Source: CALAMC01 sp964459465 (lineage in GTDB: Bacteria; Zixibacteria; MSB-5A5; GN15; PGXB01). Taken from it: 64,000 nt of DNA. Below, piece after piece: positions 35,040-45,600 of the stretch. Position 1 is the first letter of the stretch, and each line of letters starts with the position of its first letter. The DNA is taken from assembly GCA_964459465.1 (NCBI GenBank), contig CAYWLR010000014.1, positions 20,961-84,960 on the forward strand. The letters run 5' to 3'. The notes under the pieces were generated by a model that saw only the letters and a program-made list of their open reading frames with translations, did not search any database and had not been told where the DNA came from. The position numbers and the translations under genes were made by a program.

Positions 35040-36689
35040 TTAAAATTGCCCGGAAAGTTGCACAGCCAGACGCGGCTGGTCAATTGCCGCCTCTTCGCCC
35101 CAGGCCAAAGACAGTTCCAATCGACCGGCATTGGATGACAGCGAAACCCCCAAACCATAACCCCATTTAATCCATGAACGGCGATGCTTCTCTCCTGTTA
35201 AATCCGCCTCGTTGCGCTCAAAATAGACCCCGTCCGCAAACGGGTAGAAATAATCCCTTTCCGAAAAAAAGAACCGCCACTCATGAGCCAGACTCACCAA
35301 ACGGTCCGCCGCAAATTGATCCGGGCGATATCCCCGCAAACTGCCCAATCCGCCGATCAAATACAATTCCGACAACGGCAAAAAGCCTTCAGAGCTTTCG
35401 ATATCCTTAAAATCCAGCAAAACGTGGCCGGAAAATCCGGTGAATATCTTCATTTGCGTCCCCAGCCGAATTTCTGAACGGGTATCGTTGAATACTTTTC
35501 TCGAAGGGATGCCATTGCCATTATTCGCCCTGTAAATTCTCCGTGAATATGATATGGTCCAATCCAGTTCGGACTGAAATCCGATGCTCCGCTCGGCGAC
35601 TATCCGGCCCCAGTTTATTCCCAGCGACGCCCGCCACACCTCGTATGAAAACGCCGCCGAATCGGCCGGTTCCACATTTTTCCAGCCCAGCGCCGCAGTC
35701 ATATCGAACGATTGTGACAATGGTTGATAGTAATCCGCATCCAGCCCGAACTCATAAAAATAGTCGCGGTAATCACGAGTTTTCAGCCGGGTATTAAACA
35801 AACCCGGGCCGGAAATGAACACCGGCTGGCGAAAAGACACCATGAATGTTGAATTATTAGTATCCCGCCGGTCAAACAGAAATTCGGCCTTGCGACCCCG
35901 CCCGAAGAAATTGCGCGCGATAAAATTCATATACCCGACCAACGTCCCGCCGTTATTTGGGACATATCCGACCGCGCCGTTAAAATAAAACTGCTTTTTC
36001 TCCCGAATCGAAAACACCAGACGGCTTCCCCAAAAACCCGGTTCCGGGACGATCTCCGGCTGCGCCGCCATTTCCAGATAATCCAGACGCCCGAGGTTTT
36101 TTACCGCCCGGTCAACGCCGCTCGGCTTAATCGTATCTCCTCGATTTATATATAAGTACTTTTCCAGATGTCGGGGGTCGGTCTTGTGTAATCCCACAAA
36201 TTGGATATCGGTCACGACCGCCGCCGCGCCCGGATGAATCTTCATTTCGATATCCAGCGTGTTTCCCTTTCGTATCACACTGTCGATAACAACTTCGGCA
36301 AAATAGTAACCGCGGTTCCGGTGGTCGTCCAATATCGAATCGATAATGCCATACAATAAACCCCGTTCAAGAACTTTATCTATTCGCCGGACTTCGACAC
36401 TGTCGCCGGTTTCGACCCTGACAACTCCGATTTCATAGCGCGGCCCGAAAGTGACCGAAATCGCCCCCGAACTATCGCCCCGGTCCGTGACCGCCGCATC
36501 CAGAAAGCCGCAGTCTGTCAAATGCGCCGCCAGCGAGTCAGTGCCGTTTCCGTCGGCGTGTTTCTCCAGAAATCGCGACGCTGTCGCTCGCCACTCGACG
36601 GTCCCGTCGGTAAACATAACTTCCCTGCTGTATGCCGAAAGCCCCGCCACAAGCGCAATGCCGACAAGTATATTTTTAAAAATACGCAA
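35040..36689 (-). CDS. Omp85-superfamily outer-membrane protein (POTRA domains plus barrel)
   Basis: The 549-residue protein has a signal peptide (VGIALVAGLSAYS), about two or three POTRA-like domains (about 30-230, seen in VTDIQFVGLHKTDPRHLEKYLYINRGD) and a 16-strand type barrel. The barrel carries GGLGSLRGYRPDQF, the conserved RGY motif of the Omp85 lid loop, and ends in Phe (LAVQLSGQF), the C-terminal signal for BAM insertion. It is shorter than BamA (five POTRAs) and closer to TamA or two-partner-type members. I chose the TTG at 36689, with GGGGAG six bases upstream; it overlaps the preceding gene by 14 nt. It may insert or help the barrels of the same operon. Confidence 0.85.
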   Translation of the reverse strand: MRIFKNILVGIALVAGLSAYSREVMFTDGTVEWRATASRFLEKHADGNGTDSLAAHLTDCGFLDAAVTDRGDSSGAISVTFGPRYEIGVVRVETGDSVEVRRIDKVLERGLLYGIIDSILDDHRNRGYYFAEVVIDSVIRKGNTLDIEMKIHPGAAAVVTDIQFVGLHKTDPRHLEKYLYINRGDTIKPSGVDRAVKNLGRLDYLEMAAQPEIVPEPGFWGSRLVFSIREKKQFYFNGAVGYVPNNGGTLVGYMNFIARNFFGRGRKAEFLFDRRDTNNSTFMVSFRQPVFISGPGLFNTRLKTRDYRDYFYEFGLDADYYQPLSQSFDMTAALGWKNVEPADSAAFSYEVWRASLGINWGRIVAERSIGFQSELDWTISYSRRIYRANNGNGIPSRKVFNDTRSEIRLGTQMKIFTGFSGHVLLDFKDIESSEGFLPLSELYLIGGLGSLRGYRPDQFAADRLVSLAHEWRFFFSERDYFYPFADGVYFERNEADLTGEKHRRSWIKWGYGLGVSLSSNAGRLELSLAWGEEAAIDQPRLAVQLSGQF

Positions 36690-39600
36690 TGAACTCTCCC
36701 CGACCGACAATGCGCGGCTTGCGGTCATCGCTGTGACGTCCCGTGAAGGTCAGCGTGAAACGGAAATCGTCGGTCATCTTGTAATCGGAGCGCACCGACC
36801 AGATCGCTCCATACTCACCGCTTTTATTGTCGGTCAACCGATATGACACCGTGCCGTGGGCGCTCAACGATTGATGATAGGCCGATATCTTGACACCCGT
36901 TTCGCCGTTTCGGAATAATCGCAAAGTCGGCCCCATTTCAGCAATCAACTGCCTGGATTGCCCGCCGCCTTCGGCCCGGCGGTACGATACCCCTCCCGAT
37001 AGCTGCCCGAAACCGGCCTTATATATGGCGCTGGCGCCGACAGAATAGCCGTCGACGTTATCCGAGAACCCATAATAGACATCTCCTATATATTCGAAAT
37101 AATTAACCTCCTGCGTGAAAAGCCAGGGTCCGAAGCCGCGACGAATTTGCGCCTGGACGATGCCCTCATGCCGGTCTCGATCGCCGCCCGACAACAACCG
37201 GCTTTCATAATTGTATGAAGCCGAAAGGTTGAACAAATAATAGCCGGGATACTGTACCGACTTCAATTCCCCGGAGTAGTCCAGCCGTCGGTACAGGTAT
37301 TCCCTGTCACCGTTGGAATAGAACGGCAACAACCAAAGCCAGTCGCGGGATTGCTCGGCCAGCAGATCCTCCGTACTGTTGGCGTTAAGGCGCAAATAAA
37401 AATTATCAGGATTATAAACCAGCCGGATGGCTTTCTCACCGGCTTTGACCGCGGCCTGCCCCGAGCGGACTTCTTCAACCCTGATGAAATTACCCTCCTC
37501 GTCAGGAATATACTGACCGTTTTCGAGGATATACTGCCCCTGCCCCGGATCCACTTCGAGATACGTAATCCCCCGCTCAAAGCGGTTTTCTTCCGATATC
37601 GTGTATGATGCACTTACCGATACATTTCGGCGGGCGGAACTGTACGTTGTCCCCACCCGGGCGAGAAGCTGGTCCTCTTCGAGCTCGCCTTCCGAATACC
37701 ACTGGGCCGTTACATAAACATCCGAATGAAAACTTCGGTAATTGAACGCCGAGTTTATCGCCCCCCGCATCCGTTGCCGATGGCTTCGCCAGGATCCGGT
37801 CAGGGTATCTTCATCATACACCGAAAGGTTCAGGCTATGATCCAGCCATGACAATCGCGTTTCATAGTTATATTCCGTCGTCCCGCGCCTCTCACCGGCG
37901 TAATCGTTTCGACGGCGGTCATATCGGAACATGGTAGTTACAACGGCATTATCAAACGGCCGAACATTCAGCTTGGATTCGACGACGTCCCCGGAACCGT
38001 CACGGGCCATTCCGGACGTATCCAGCCGGGCATCGAGACGAGTATAGGCGACATATGACGCCGCCCCCATACGCTCCGCCTTAACCAGGGCTAATGTCCC
38101 GTACTGCGATTGAAATTGATTTTCATATCTTAAAAAACCGGCATCGGCATAGACCCCATAGCCGGTCCGTATTTCGGTCATTCCTCCTGCGAAAGCCCGA
38201 TAGTCGTCACCGGCGGCTTCAAGACCTGCCGGCATCAGGTATTTCCGCGCCAGATCCGCCCCATCCCGACGTTGACGCGCCCGGAAATCTTTCTCGATTA
38301 ATTCCGCCCCGGCCCGAAACCCGTTCTGAACCGCCCCCGGTTGCGCCCGGGCCCCATACATCACCTCGCCCGTATAATGGCGTCCGACATTATCGCCGTC
38401 GTCCAACGATGAATAGAGATTCAAATCCCGGTCGGATTGCCGAACCATAAATTTCACCATCGCCTGTTCGGTGGGGCGAAAAGCCAGCGCCGTCTCGACA
38501 TAATTTTCCGACGATGGCACCGGAATTATCACAATCGGCAGATAATCGCCCCGCCCAAAGCCGATAAAACGATATACCCCGTCACCGATATAAACATAAT
38601 CGCCCCGTCCCGATTCCACCGCCGAGAAACTTACCCGATAGTCTCCGTTTCCCTTACCCGTATAATAATAGTACACTCTCGCCGAATCGTCGGTCACCTC
38701 GATATAATCACCCTCCGGGTCGAAAACAACGCCGCTTCGAAAATTTCGCGAGACAGAATCGCCGATAGCCTCCAGCCGCGCCATATCCTCAGCACCTAAA
38801 TCCCCGGATTCCATGCGGTTCTTGTCGTCGCCTTCATGAATGAAATTGACGGCAAGATGAATCAGCGAGTCTCCGAACGCCGCGCCGCCGCCCAGATTGT
38901 AATACATCCTTTCGAAATCATCCGTAACCGGCTCATAGTCTATTTCCACGCGTGAGCGTGAGTCGATCGGCCGCCGGGCCGTAAACGTGATCGACGATCC
39001 CGGATAGTCCATTATGTAATCCTTGTCGGCGCCGTGCTCCAGCGGTTCCCCATCGAGCCAGACCCGCTCGGACCCGGAAACAATGGGTTTTATTTCGGTG
39101 CCCGCAAAAATACGGTACGGCCCCTGATTGCGGTCAGTACCGTTAAACTTGGCCGACCGGAATACCCCCCGCGGCCGGGCCACTGCCCCCGCCGCCGATG
39201 CATGATAGGTATTGAATCGGGCCGTCATCCCCGAAACCTGCTTCAACTGGGGACGGCCGTAATCCGATGCCACCGCAATTTCCAGATTGCCGACGTCGGC
39301 GCGAAATGCCTTTGATTCCACCGATAAATACAATTTGTCCAGCTCGCTGATGCGGCTGTCAAGAGTCCCGTACGACGGGTCATAACCACGGTCGCTTAAC
39401 GACGCGCTGATTTTCAGCCCCGGTCGAAGCATCCCGTTAAGACGCATATCGAGCGTTTGGCTGAACTGCGAACCGCCGCCGGTCTGCGAAAGAAGTGAAA
39501 ATTTCTTGGCCCCGGAAATATCGACCGCGGCTCTTTCGGACGGCCTCGGTGCAGCATCGGTCCCCACCGAAACCGCCGGGGGCTTTATCGCTGTTGACGG

Positions 39601-39921
39601 TTGCGTCGCCACCTTTGCCCCATACCGGTTTTGAAACCACGACGGCAACGGCGTGTACTTGACATGAAGCGTATCTCCCGACCGCACGCCGATATTAAGC
39701 CGCACCACCGACCGGGTATAATCGATATGATAATCGATATCTCGAATAAGCGCCGTGTCTTCAACCCAAAGACTGTCCGAACCCGGGATAATCATGCCGT
39801 CATGAAGTTTCAGGGTTGCCTTGAGCTCCACGCCCGTATAAACTTTCTTGGCACTATAACAGGAAAAAGCGAAAAATAAGACGATGATGATTGCGTTTAT
39901 TATATGGCGCGGCACGGTCAT
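36676..39921 (-). CDS. Large outer-membrane beta-barrel protein, SprA-reminiscent, function unknown
   Basis: The 1081-residue protein has a signal peptide (IIIVLFFAFSCYSAKK). Near residues 50-85 is a strand-rich module ending DIDYHIDYTRSVVRLNIGVRSGD, and near 300-350 another with VWLDGEPLEHGADKDYIMDYPGSSITF and SRSRVEIDYEP. Repeated 'G-x-DY-x-(I/M)DY' modules followed by 'V-x-YxP'-type strands are typical of the N-terminal part of the T9SS translocon SprA and related FCB surface proteins. From about residue 480 to the C-terminal Phe (GRGEFIAYF) the sequence is a long series of alternating amphipathic strands ending in Tyr/Arg, consistent with a large barrel. It overlaps the Omp85 gene and lies in the PorU/PorV operon. 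It is half the length of SprA, so orthology is not claimed. Confidence 0.55.
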   Translation of the reverse strand: MTVPRHIINAIIIVLFFAFSCYSAKKVYTGVELKATLKLHDGMIIPGSDSLWVEDTALIRDIDYHIDYTRSVVRLNIGVRSGDTLHVKYTPLPSWFQNRYGAKVATQPSTAIKPPAVSVGTDAAPRPSERAAVDISGAKKFSLLSQTGGGSQFSQTLDMRLNGMLRPGLKISASLSDRGYDPSYGTLDSRISELDKLYLSVESKAFRADVGNLEIAVASDYGRPQLKQVSGMTARFNTYHASAAGAVARPRGVFRSAKFNGTDRNQGPYRIFAGTEIKPIVSGSERVWLDGEPLEHGADKDYIMDYPGSSITFTARRPIDSRSRVEIDYEPVTDDFERMYYNLGGGAAFGDSLIHLAVNFIHEGDDKNRMESGDLGAEDMARLEAIGDSVSRNFRSGVVFDPEGDYIEVTDDSARVYYYYTGKGNGDYRVSFSAVESGRGDYVYIGDGVYRFIGFGRGDYLPIVIIPVPSSENYVETALAFRPTEQAMVKFMVRQSDRDLNLYSSLDDGDNVGRHYTGEVMYGARAQPGAVQNGFRAGAELIEKDFRARQRRDGADLARKYLMPAGLEAAGDDYRAFAGGMTEIRTGYGVYADAGFLRYENQFQSQYGTLALVKAERMGAASYVAYTRLDARLDTSGMARDGSGDVVESKLNVRPFDNAVVTTMFRYDRRRNDYAGERRGTTEYNYETRLSWLDHSLNLSVYDEDTLTGSWRSHRQRMRGAINSAFNYRSFHSDVYVTAQWYSEGELEEDQLLARVGTTYSSARRNVSVSASYTISEENRFERGITYLEVDPGQGQYILENGQYIPDEEGNFIRVEEVRSGQAAVKAGEKAIRLVYNPDNFYLRLNANSTEDLLAEQSRDWLWLLPFYSNGDREYLYRRLDYSGELKSVQYPGYYLFNLSASYNYESRLLSGGDRDRHEGIVQAQIRRGFGPWLFTQEVNYFEYIGDVYYGFSDNVDGYSVGASAIYKAGFGQLSGGVSYRRAEGGGQSRQLIAEMGPTLRLFRNGETGVKISAYHQSLSAHGTVSYRLTDNKSGEYGAIWSVRSDYKMTDDFRFTLTFTGRHSDDRKPRIVGRGEFIAYF

Positions 39922-39936
39922 GGCTGACCCCGGCCG

Positions 39937-40896
39937 CTATTGCGAATATATGATTTTAAAAACCAGAATCCGGTTGTTTCCGGTGTCACTGATGGCCAGC
40001 CGACCGTCGGGCAACGCGGCTACGTCGAATGGTTGCGATAAATCATACCCCTGCGGGGATGTCCGGCTGCTGATTTCATAAATAAAGTTGCCTTTATAAT
40101 CGAAACAGTACACCCCATTGAGATTTTTATCCGCCACCCAGACGTACCCGTACTGATCGACTGCTAACCCTTCCGGGCTTTTCAAAAAGCCGTCCCCGAC
40201 CTTGCCGTCATAAAGCCCGATGGCGTCGAATATCTCGACGTGCTTGTTCACGGCATCGCTGACCAGTATATTTCGCGATTTATCGATGACAATCCCGCCG
40301 GGCTGAAGAAGATACCCCGTCGAATTCTCCACGCCGCCGATATGCCGGTCGAAATTGCCGACGTTATTGAGCACCGTCAGCCGTCCCTTGACCACGTCGG
40401 CGACGATAATTTCACCGTATTGATTGACCGCCACTCCGCCCAGGCCGCCGAAATCCTCGATACCCGCCGCCGTCGACAGCTCGAGGCGTTCGACAAAATT
40501 CAGCCGGGTATCGAATACCGACACCGCGCGCCCCCCGGCTTCCGTAACATACAGGTTAAGGTCATTGTCGATTGCCACATAGACCGGTTGATTCAGCTGT
40601 CCCGCCCCGAATCCGAATCCCCCGGCATCTCGTGACGGCGTTAAATCGTTGTGGAATTTAATGACCCGGTTATTCTGCGAATCGATTACATACAGCGAGC
40701 CGTTTCTGTCAGCGACAATTCCCTTCGGCGCGCTCATTTTTTTGCCGTACACCGCGCCCTCGATGGTTCCCACCATGAGCAGCCCCGTTGGCTTCCATCC
40801 GGCCGTGGTTTCACCTTTGTCTTTGGGGGGAGTACAACCGAAAAGGAACAACGCGATAAGTGCAGCCCAGAAAATTCCAAGCTTCGAATTCATCAA
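39937..40896 (-). CDS. NHL-repeat beta-propeller lipoprotein
   Basis: The 319-residue lipoprotein has lipobox LFLFGC and Cys at residue 21. It then folds as a six-bladed NHL propeller: repeats such as SAPKGIVADRNGSLYVIDSQNNRVIKF, LNQPVYVAIDNDLNLYVTEAGG, LQPGGIVIDKSRNILVSDAVN and FDVAALPDGRLAISDTGNNRILVF are clear. NHL propellers usually bind proteins or peptides; here it would sit on the periplasmic or outer face. It overlaps the upstream DUF5683-like gene by 4 nt and ends 15 nt before the large barrel gene. Confidence 0.88.
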   Translation of the reverse strand: MMNSKLGIFWAALIALFLFGCTPPKDKGETTAGWKPTGLLMVGTIEGAVYGKKMSAPKGIVADRNGSLYVIDSQNNRVIKFHNDLTPSRDAGGFGFGAGQLNQPVYVAIDNDLNLYVTEAGGRAVSVFDTRLNFVERLELSTAAGIEDFGGLGGVAVNQYGEIIVADVVKGRLTVLNNVGNFDRHIGGVENSTGYLLQPGGIVIDKSRNILVSDAVNKHVEIFDAIGLYDGKVGDGFLKSPEGLAVDQYGYVWVADKNLNGVYCFDYKGNFIYEISSRTSPQGYDLSQPFDVAALPDGRLAISDTGNNRILVFKIIYSQ

Positions 40897-41723
40897 AAAT
40901 TCTTGACTAACTTTATGTTAACTTTAGGATTGCTCCCGAACGGATTACCCGAAAACCTGAAATCGACGTCGCCTAAAAATCCCAGGTAATCATCGCTCAC
41001 GTCTTCGTCTTTGTCCGTCTTCTTCTTATCGAACTTTCGCAGCAGCCGGAATGTATCGATTGACGCCAGAATACGGTTGGCTACTGCCACCCCGATCATG
41101 AACGTCGCGTTGCGCATGGCCGCCTTCGAGGAATTCCGAATGCCGCGGTAACTCTCGCGGTTGGTCGGGCTGTCCCATTGCCAGTCATACTCCGGGATAT
41201 TGGGGTAGTACTCCCGCTCCGGGAAATCGGCCAGGCCCCGTCCGTTGAATTCCTCGCGGCTGTCATAAAATGTAATCGTCCGATAAAAATCATCGTCCTT
41301 GCCGTCGGGGCTGACGCCGGCATGAACCGAAGCATAATTCCGATAATCATCCTCACGCCATTTCCCGTAAATATAAAAGGCCGCCGCCCCGATCCAGGAG
41401 ACCGCCTCGGCTCCCATGAATACTTCACCCCGGCCCTTCTCACCGATATAAAAATGACCGGCCCCCGGAAGCAACAGCGACAGCCCGATCGCCTTGGTTT
41501 GCGAGATATTCCTCCCCGTCGAATGAGCCTGCCCCGTTGATACTGGCAACAGATTTATCATTGCGCTTTGATTTAGAGTCCCGCCCGCCGCCAGTGCCAG
41601 CTGCAAATTTATCTTTGACTGCGGCATTTCGATTCCCGCCCATGACGGCGAAAAACCCAATAGAATTAACAAAAGGGCCGGAAACAAGTATGATACAAAG
41701 CCATCTTTCATTGTTTTATCCAT
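40893..41723 (-). CDS. DUF5683-like membrane protein (paralogue of the preceding gene)
   Basis: The 276-residue protein has a signal or anchor at the N-terminus (LLLILLGFSPSWAG). A DUF5683-like core follows, with AIGLSLLLPGAGHFYIGEKGRGEVFMGAEAVSWIGAAAFYIYG: a short hydrophobic hairpin centred on PGAGHFY. Another hydrophobic segment appears in AMRNATFMIGVAVANRILASIDTFRLLRKF. It is related to the adjacent upstream gene by the same layout (PGxGxxY hairpin, later helix with AVANRILASIDT versus AMANHLLSAFDA). The function of this family is unknown; it is common in FCB envelope operons. Confidence 0.6.
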   Translation of the reverse strand: MDKTMKDGFVSYLFPALLLILLGFSPSWAGIEMPQSKINLQLALAAGGTLNQSAMINLLPVSTGQAHSTGRNISQTKAIGLSLLLPGAGHFYIGEKGRGEVFMGAEAVSWIGAAAFYIYGKWREDDYRNYASVHAGVSPDGKDDDFYRTITFYDSREEFNGRGLADFPEREYYPNIPEYDWQWDSPTNRESYRGIRNSSKAAMRNATFMIGVAVANRILASIDTFRLLRKFDKKKTDKDEDVSDDYLGFLGDVDFRFSGNPFGSNPKVNIKLVKNF

Positions 41724-41726
41724 CGC

Positions 41727-42614
41727 CTAAAAATGATACGTAAACCTGACGATCGGCACCTCTTCGATTTCGGAAAACTTTTTCATCTCGGCCTGAACCG
41801 ACAGCCAGTTGTCGCCCGTCTTGTTCTTGTTGAAACGACTGGCCGCCAGCGCCGCGTCGAATGCCGATAACAAATGGTTGGCCATCGCCACGATAATGAA
41901 CTTGTTGGCCTGGTCGAGCTTGTTATTGGCCTTGTCCCGCATCGATTCATACTGTAACCGCATCGGGGTCATAAGCGTAAGATCATCGTATAAAGCGTGT
42001 GGATCCGGATTTACATTGGGATCCCAGTAATCCTCCCAGCCGCCCGCGAACTGGTCATATTTGCCGATCATCTCATAGTACTGCTGCGTCCGGGTTTCCG
42101 GCAGATGTTCATTCCCGGGGATTGCATCGGCCGGCACCTTCTGCTCAAAATACCTGTACCAATCCCAGTAATTCTGACCGTCTATACTTACGCCTTCCCG
42201 GTCACCCTCGATCCAGTGCGCATCGGCAAAGGCCTGGAATTCATCGGTCAATTTGTTGCCATCGTTATGATACTTGAAATACCCGACCCAGGAACCGATC
42301 TCCACCGCCACCATCAGCACCGGCTTGATAAAATTCGACCGCGCATAGTATTGCCCCCAACCGGGCACGGCCAGCGACATCAAAAAAGCCTTCTTGGGCG
42401 ACTTGAATTCGTACTTGTAAAGATCATCATCGGCCTCGGTCGCGAATTCATCGAAATCTCCCCCCTGCACCGCCGGCCCGCCCTGGGACAAACTGGCGGT
42501 TTTTATCGTCTGTATTTCCCGCTCCAATACACTCTGGGGCATTTCCACGGCCAGCGCCAGGCCGGCTCCGAAAATAATAATTATTCCCGCTGTTAGTAAC
42601 GCTTTCATCATCAA
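41727..42614 (-). CDS. DUF5683-like membrane protein
   Basis: The 295-residue protein has a signal peptide (FGAGLALAVEMPQSVLE) and a core with KKAFLMSLAVPGWGQYYARSNFIKPVLMVAVEIGSWVGYF, the PGxGQxY hairpin typical of DUF5683. A conserved C-terminal helix follows, KFIIVAMANHLLSAFDAALAASRF. The central segment is acidic and aromatic (WDWYRYFEQKVP), probably periplasmic. Both paralogues share the MPQS motif just after the signal peptide. It is placed 11 nt after the M6 protease and 3 nt before its paralogue. The role is unknown. Confidence 0.6.
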   Translation of the reverse strand: MMMKALLTAGIIIIFGAGLALAVEMPQSVLEREIQTIKTASLSQGGPAVQGGDFDEFATEADDDLYKYEFKSPKKAFLMSLAVPGWGQYYARSNFIKPVLMVAVEIGSWVGYFKYHNDGNKLTDEFQAFADAHWIEGDREGVSIDGQNYWDWYRYFEQKVPADAIPGNEHLPETRTQQYYEMIGKYDQFAGGWEDYWDPNVNPDPHALYDDLTLMTPMRLQYESMRDKANNKLDQANKFIIVAMANHLLSAFDAALAASRFNKNKTGDNWLSVQAEMKKFSEIEEVPIVRFTYHF

Positions 42615-42625
42615 CCTTGCCCTTT

Positions 42626-45600
42626 CTACTTAACGATTGCTATATCAGTGTAATTGGAGCTTTCCGCGCCACTGATATTCACCTTCACCTTACAACGATA
42701 TATACCCGTCGGCAGAAATGAAAGATTTAATTGTCTTTCATTGCTTGTCCCGCCTTCACCATAGAACTTATCTTCGTATACCAGCACGCCGGTCAAATCA
42801 AAGAGCCTTATCCCGACCTCGGCGTTGCCCCCGACAAAATACCGCAACCGGGTTTGACCATCAAGCGTCGGATTCGGGTAGCAATATAGGCTGTCGGCCG
42901 GAAAATCACTTGTCGCCGCGAGCGGCTCGATCAACTGGCTTTCCGAAAATTCCAGCGAGCCATCCGGCCCGCCGCCATACATCGCCCAGTCGGCCAGATT
43001 GCCGTCATACCAGACATCGTAAGCATAAAACCAGCCGTCGGCCCCCAGAAAACCCAGCCCGCCCCGGTCGGATTTGGAAAACACCACCGGTGAACCGACA
43101 TCACCCGCCGATACCGGCACAAACCTTCGCCCCCAGTCGCCGTTGAAAGTCAGTATCGAATCAACCCCAACATTCCCCGCATTGATCGGGAAATTATACA
43201 ACCGGTGCGGCCCCAGTGCGTACAAATTTCCGTTGCTCATTACAACCATGATATCCTGACGGCCATCCCGGTCGATATCTGCCACGATCGGGCTGGAAAC
43301 CACCGTCGCCTTCGGATAACTGCGGTCGATTGTCGCGGGAAAATCGGTCAGCAATACCAGATTCCGGTCGAGGGCATACACCCGGTTAGACCCGGTCAGA
43401 ACTATATCCGGGTAACCGTTGTTACTTATATCCGCGATAACCGGATTGACGGTTATAACGTCATTAAGATCGATTTCTTTGTATGAAAACGACGGCGTAT
43501 TAGTGGTCGTATCCACCGTTACGGCTTTAACCCGTCCTCGCGGCGTCGCTACGATTATTTCCGGCTGGCCGTCACGCTCGAGGTCAACTGTCACCGGGCC
43601 GTAATAAAACGGACCATCCAATTCATACATGGTGGCAACGGTGTTTTTCCGGACATAATACAATCTCACCGAGTCACTGGCCCCGGCCAGCACGGCGTAA
43701 TTTTCGCCGATTAGGCTGACCCCGAACGGCTCCGGTTCGTTGATTTCGGGGAATGTCACCGGCCGCTCGCCGCCGTTGTTGTATGTCACCAATTGCTGCT
43801 TGCCGCCGTCATAATAATAACAGCTCAAAATGGAATCCCTAAAAGCGCACCATACTACCACGCCCGAAAGCGCGTCCGAATAAAGCAGGTCGGGCTGGCC
43901 GTCGGCCGGGGCATCGTCTTTTGCCGCATAATAAACGCGCACGCTGGCGCTGCCGCCGAAGGGATTGTAGGTGGCGACGGCAATGTACTTATCACCCCCC
44001 AAACCGAAATCACCCGTCACCGGCCCGGTCGTTATGAGATGATTTTCCTGCCTGAAAAGCGGCAATCGCGCCTCATACGAACCGACGGACGAAAAGACCG
44101 AGTCATACCGCGGAGTCCCCCCCGACCAGTAGTCAGACCCATCAGCGTTTATTATATTTATATAATTGCCGGACACGAATATAATCTCGTCATCGTCGTC
44201 ACCGTCGATATCATCGACAATCGGCGAAAACCCGATTCGGGGATACCCCCCGCGACGGGGAAAACCGGCCGCCATGAAGTCATGACTGAAATCACAACTC
44301 ATGGTCAGACCGGAGGAAGATATATATTCTATATAAACGTCGGAATTGGCCCCCGCGAATGTCTCCGAGGGCGGAACGCTGGTCGGGGTCAGCGAAGTAT
44401 TGTTACCCGCGTAGTACATATCCCGCTGAATCCCCACGTAACCGATGGCATAATAGCCGCGCCCGAAATGCTGAATACCGTCGGCCTCGACCAGTTCGAT
44501 AAACGGTTCATTGGGCAGTATCTGCAGGATATTGGCGTCGAAGAAATTAATCGACTGTCCCCCTATCAGCGTATCCCGGGCGGCAATGGCCTCGTTGACG
44601 TGCCAGATCAACATCCCCGAACCCGGCAGGAGTATATCGTATTCGCCGGTCAGAACCAGGCTGGTATCGACAACCAGCGGGTCAAGCTGAACGGTATCGA
44701 ACACGGCTTTGCCCGGCCCCAGTATGACTGTGGTCGCCCTGTCCGCGATCGGATTGGTCGATTCGCCGTCGATTTCCTCCTGACGATTCTCCAGCAGGAA
44801 ATACTCGTGCTCGTTGATAGGTATCTTGGCGACTTTGACGCCGTCGCTATGCATCAGCGCCGCCGCCAGCTCAATCGACGTGTTCTCACGATAGACAACC
44901 GGCTCCACGAAACCCAGGTAAGCCCGTGACCAGGCCATCGGTGCCACCGGGAAAACGTCCGAAACCAACCGCTCGGTATAGTCGTCACCGATGGCAAACG
45001 GCAGACGAACCACCGTCCCCCGGCCCATGTTGTCCATCAAAGCGAAGTCGCCGACACGCGTCAGCGGCGGATTGGTCCCGGTATTGTACAAATCGACCAA
45101 ACCCAGCTGATGGCCGAATTCATGGGCCACGACCGCATTCATGGCCACCACCCGGCCGTCCTGACTGGTCGCCTCGGGAAAAACGATGGCATCGCGGACC
45201 TCATGTGCCCCGCCGTCAACCTCGATATAATAATCCGGATTCAAAAAGACGTTGGCCGTATAGAGATCATTGGGCGTATTCGAAAGGACGTCGTTTTGGC
45301 GGTCCGGCCCGGCGTGTATCAGAAAATACGAATCATAATCGCCGAATACGACTTCATCATCATACATATCCACCAGCTCGATACAATCGATTAAAAAATA
45401 TCCCAGGCCGTCATTGGGCGGTTGAGAACCGTAATAACTCATGGTCCGGGGCAAATGATACACGGAATCGAACTGCCGGGGGAAGACGTCGTACTCGATT
45501 GTCAGAAGGCTGTCGGATACCGCCTGATAGTAGTTGTTGAGGGCGTCCATGTGTTTTTCGAAATACTCGCGGTAATGCGGCGCCGGATCGATCAGATGAC

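Noticed and set aside
43793..44929. A 378-codon open frame on the + strand inside the M6 protease gene
   Set aside because: It is antisense to a gene with clear domains, and its sequence is Arg/His/Gly-rich in the way of reverse-strand shadows; there is no domain or ribosome-binding site.
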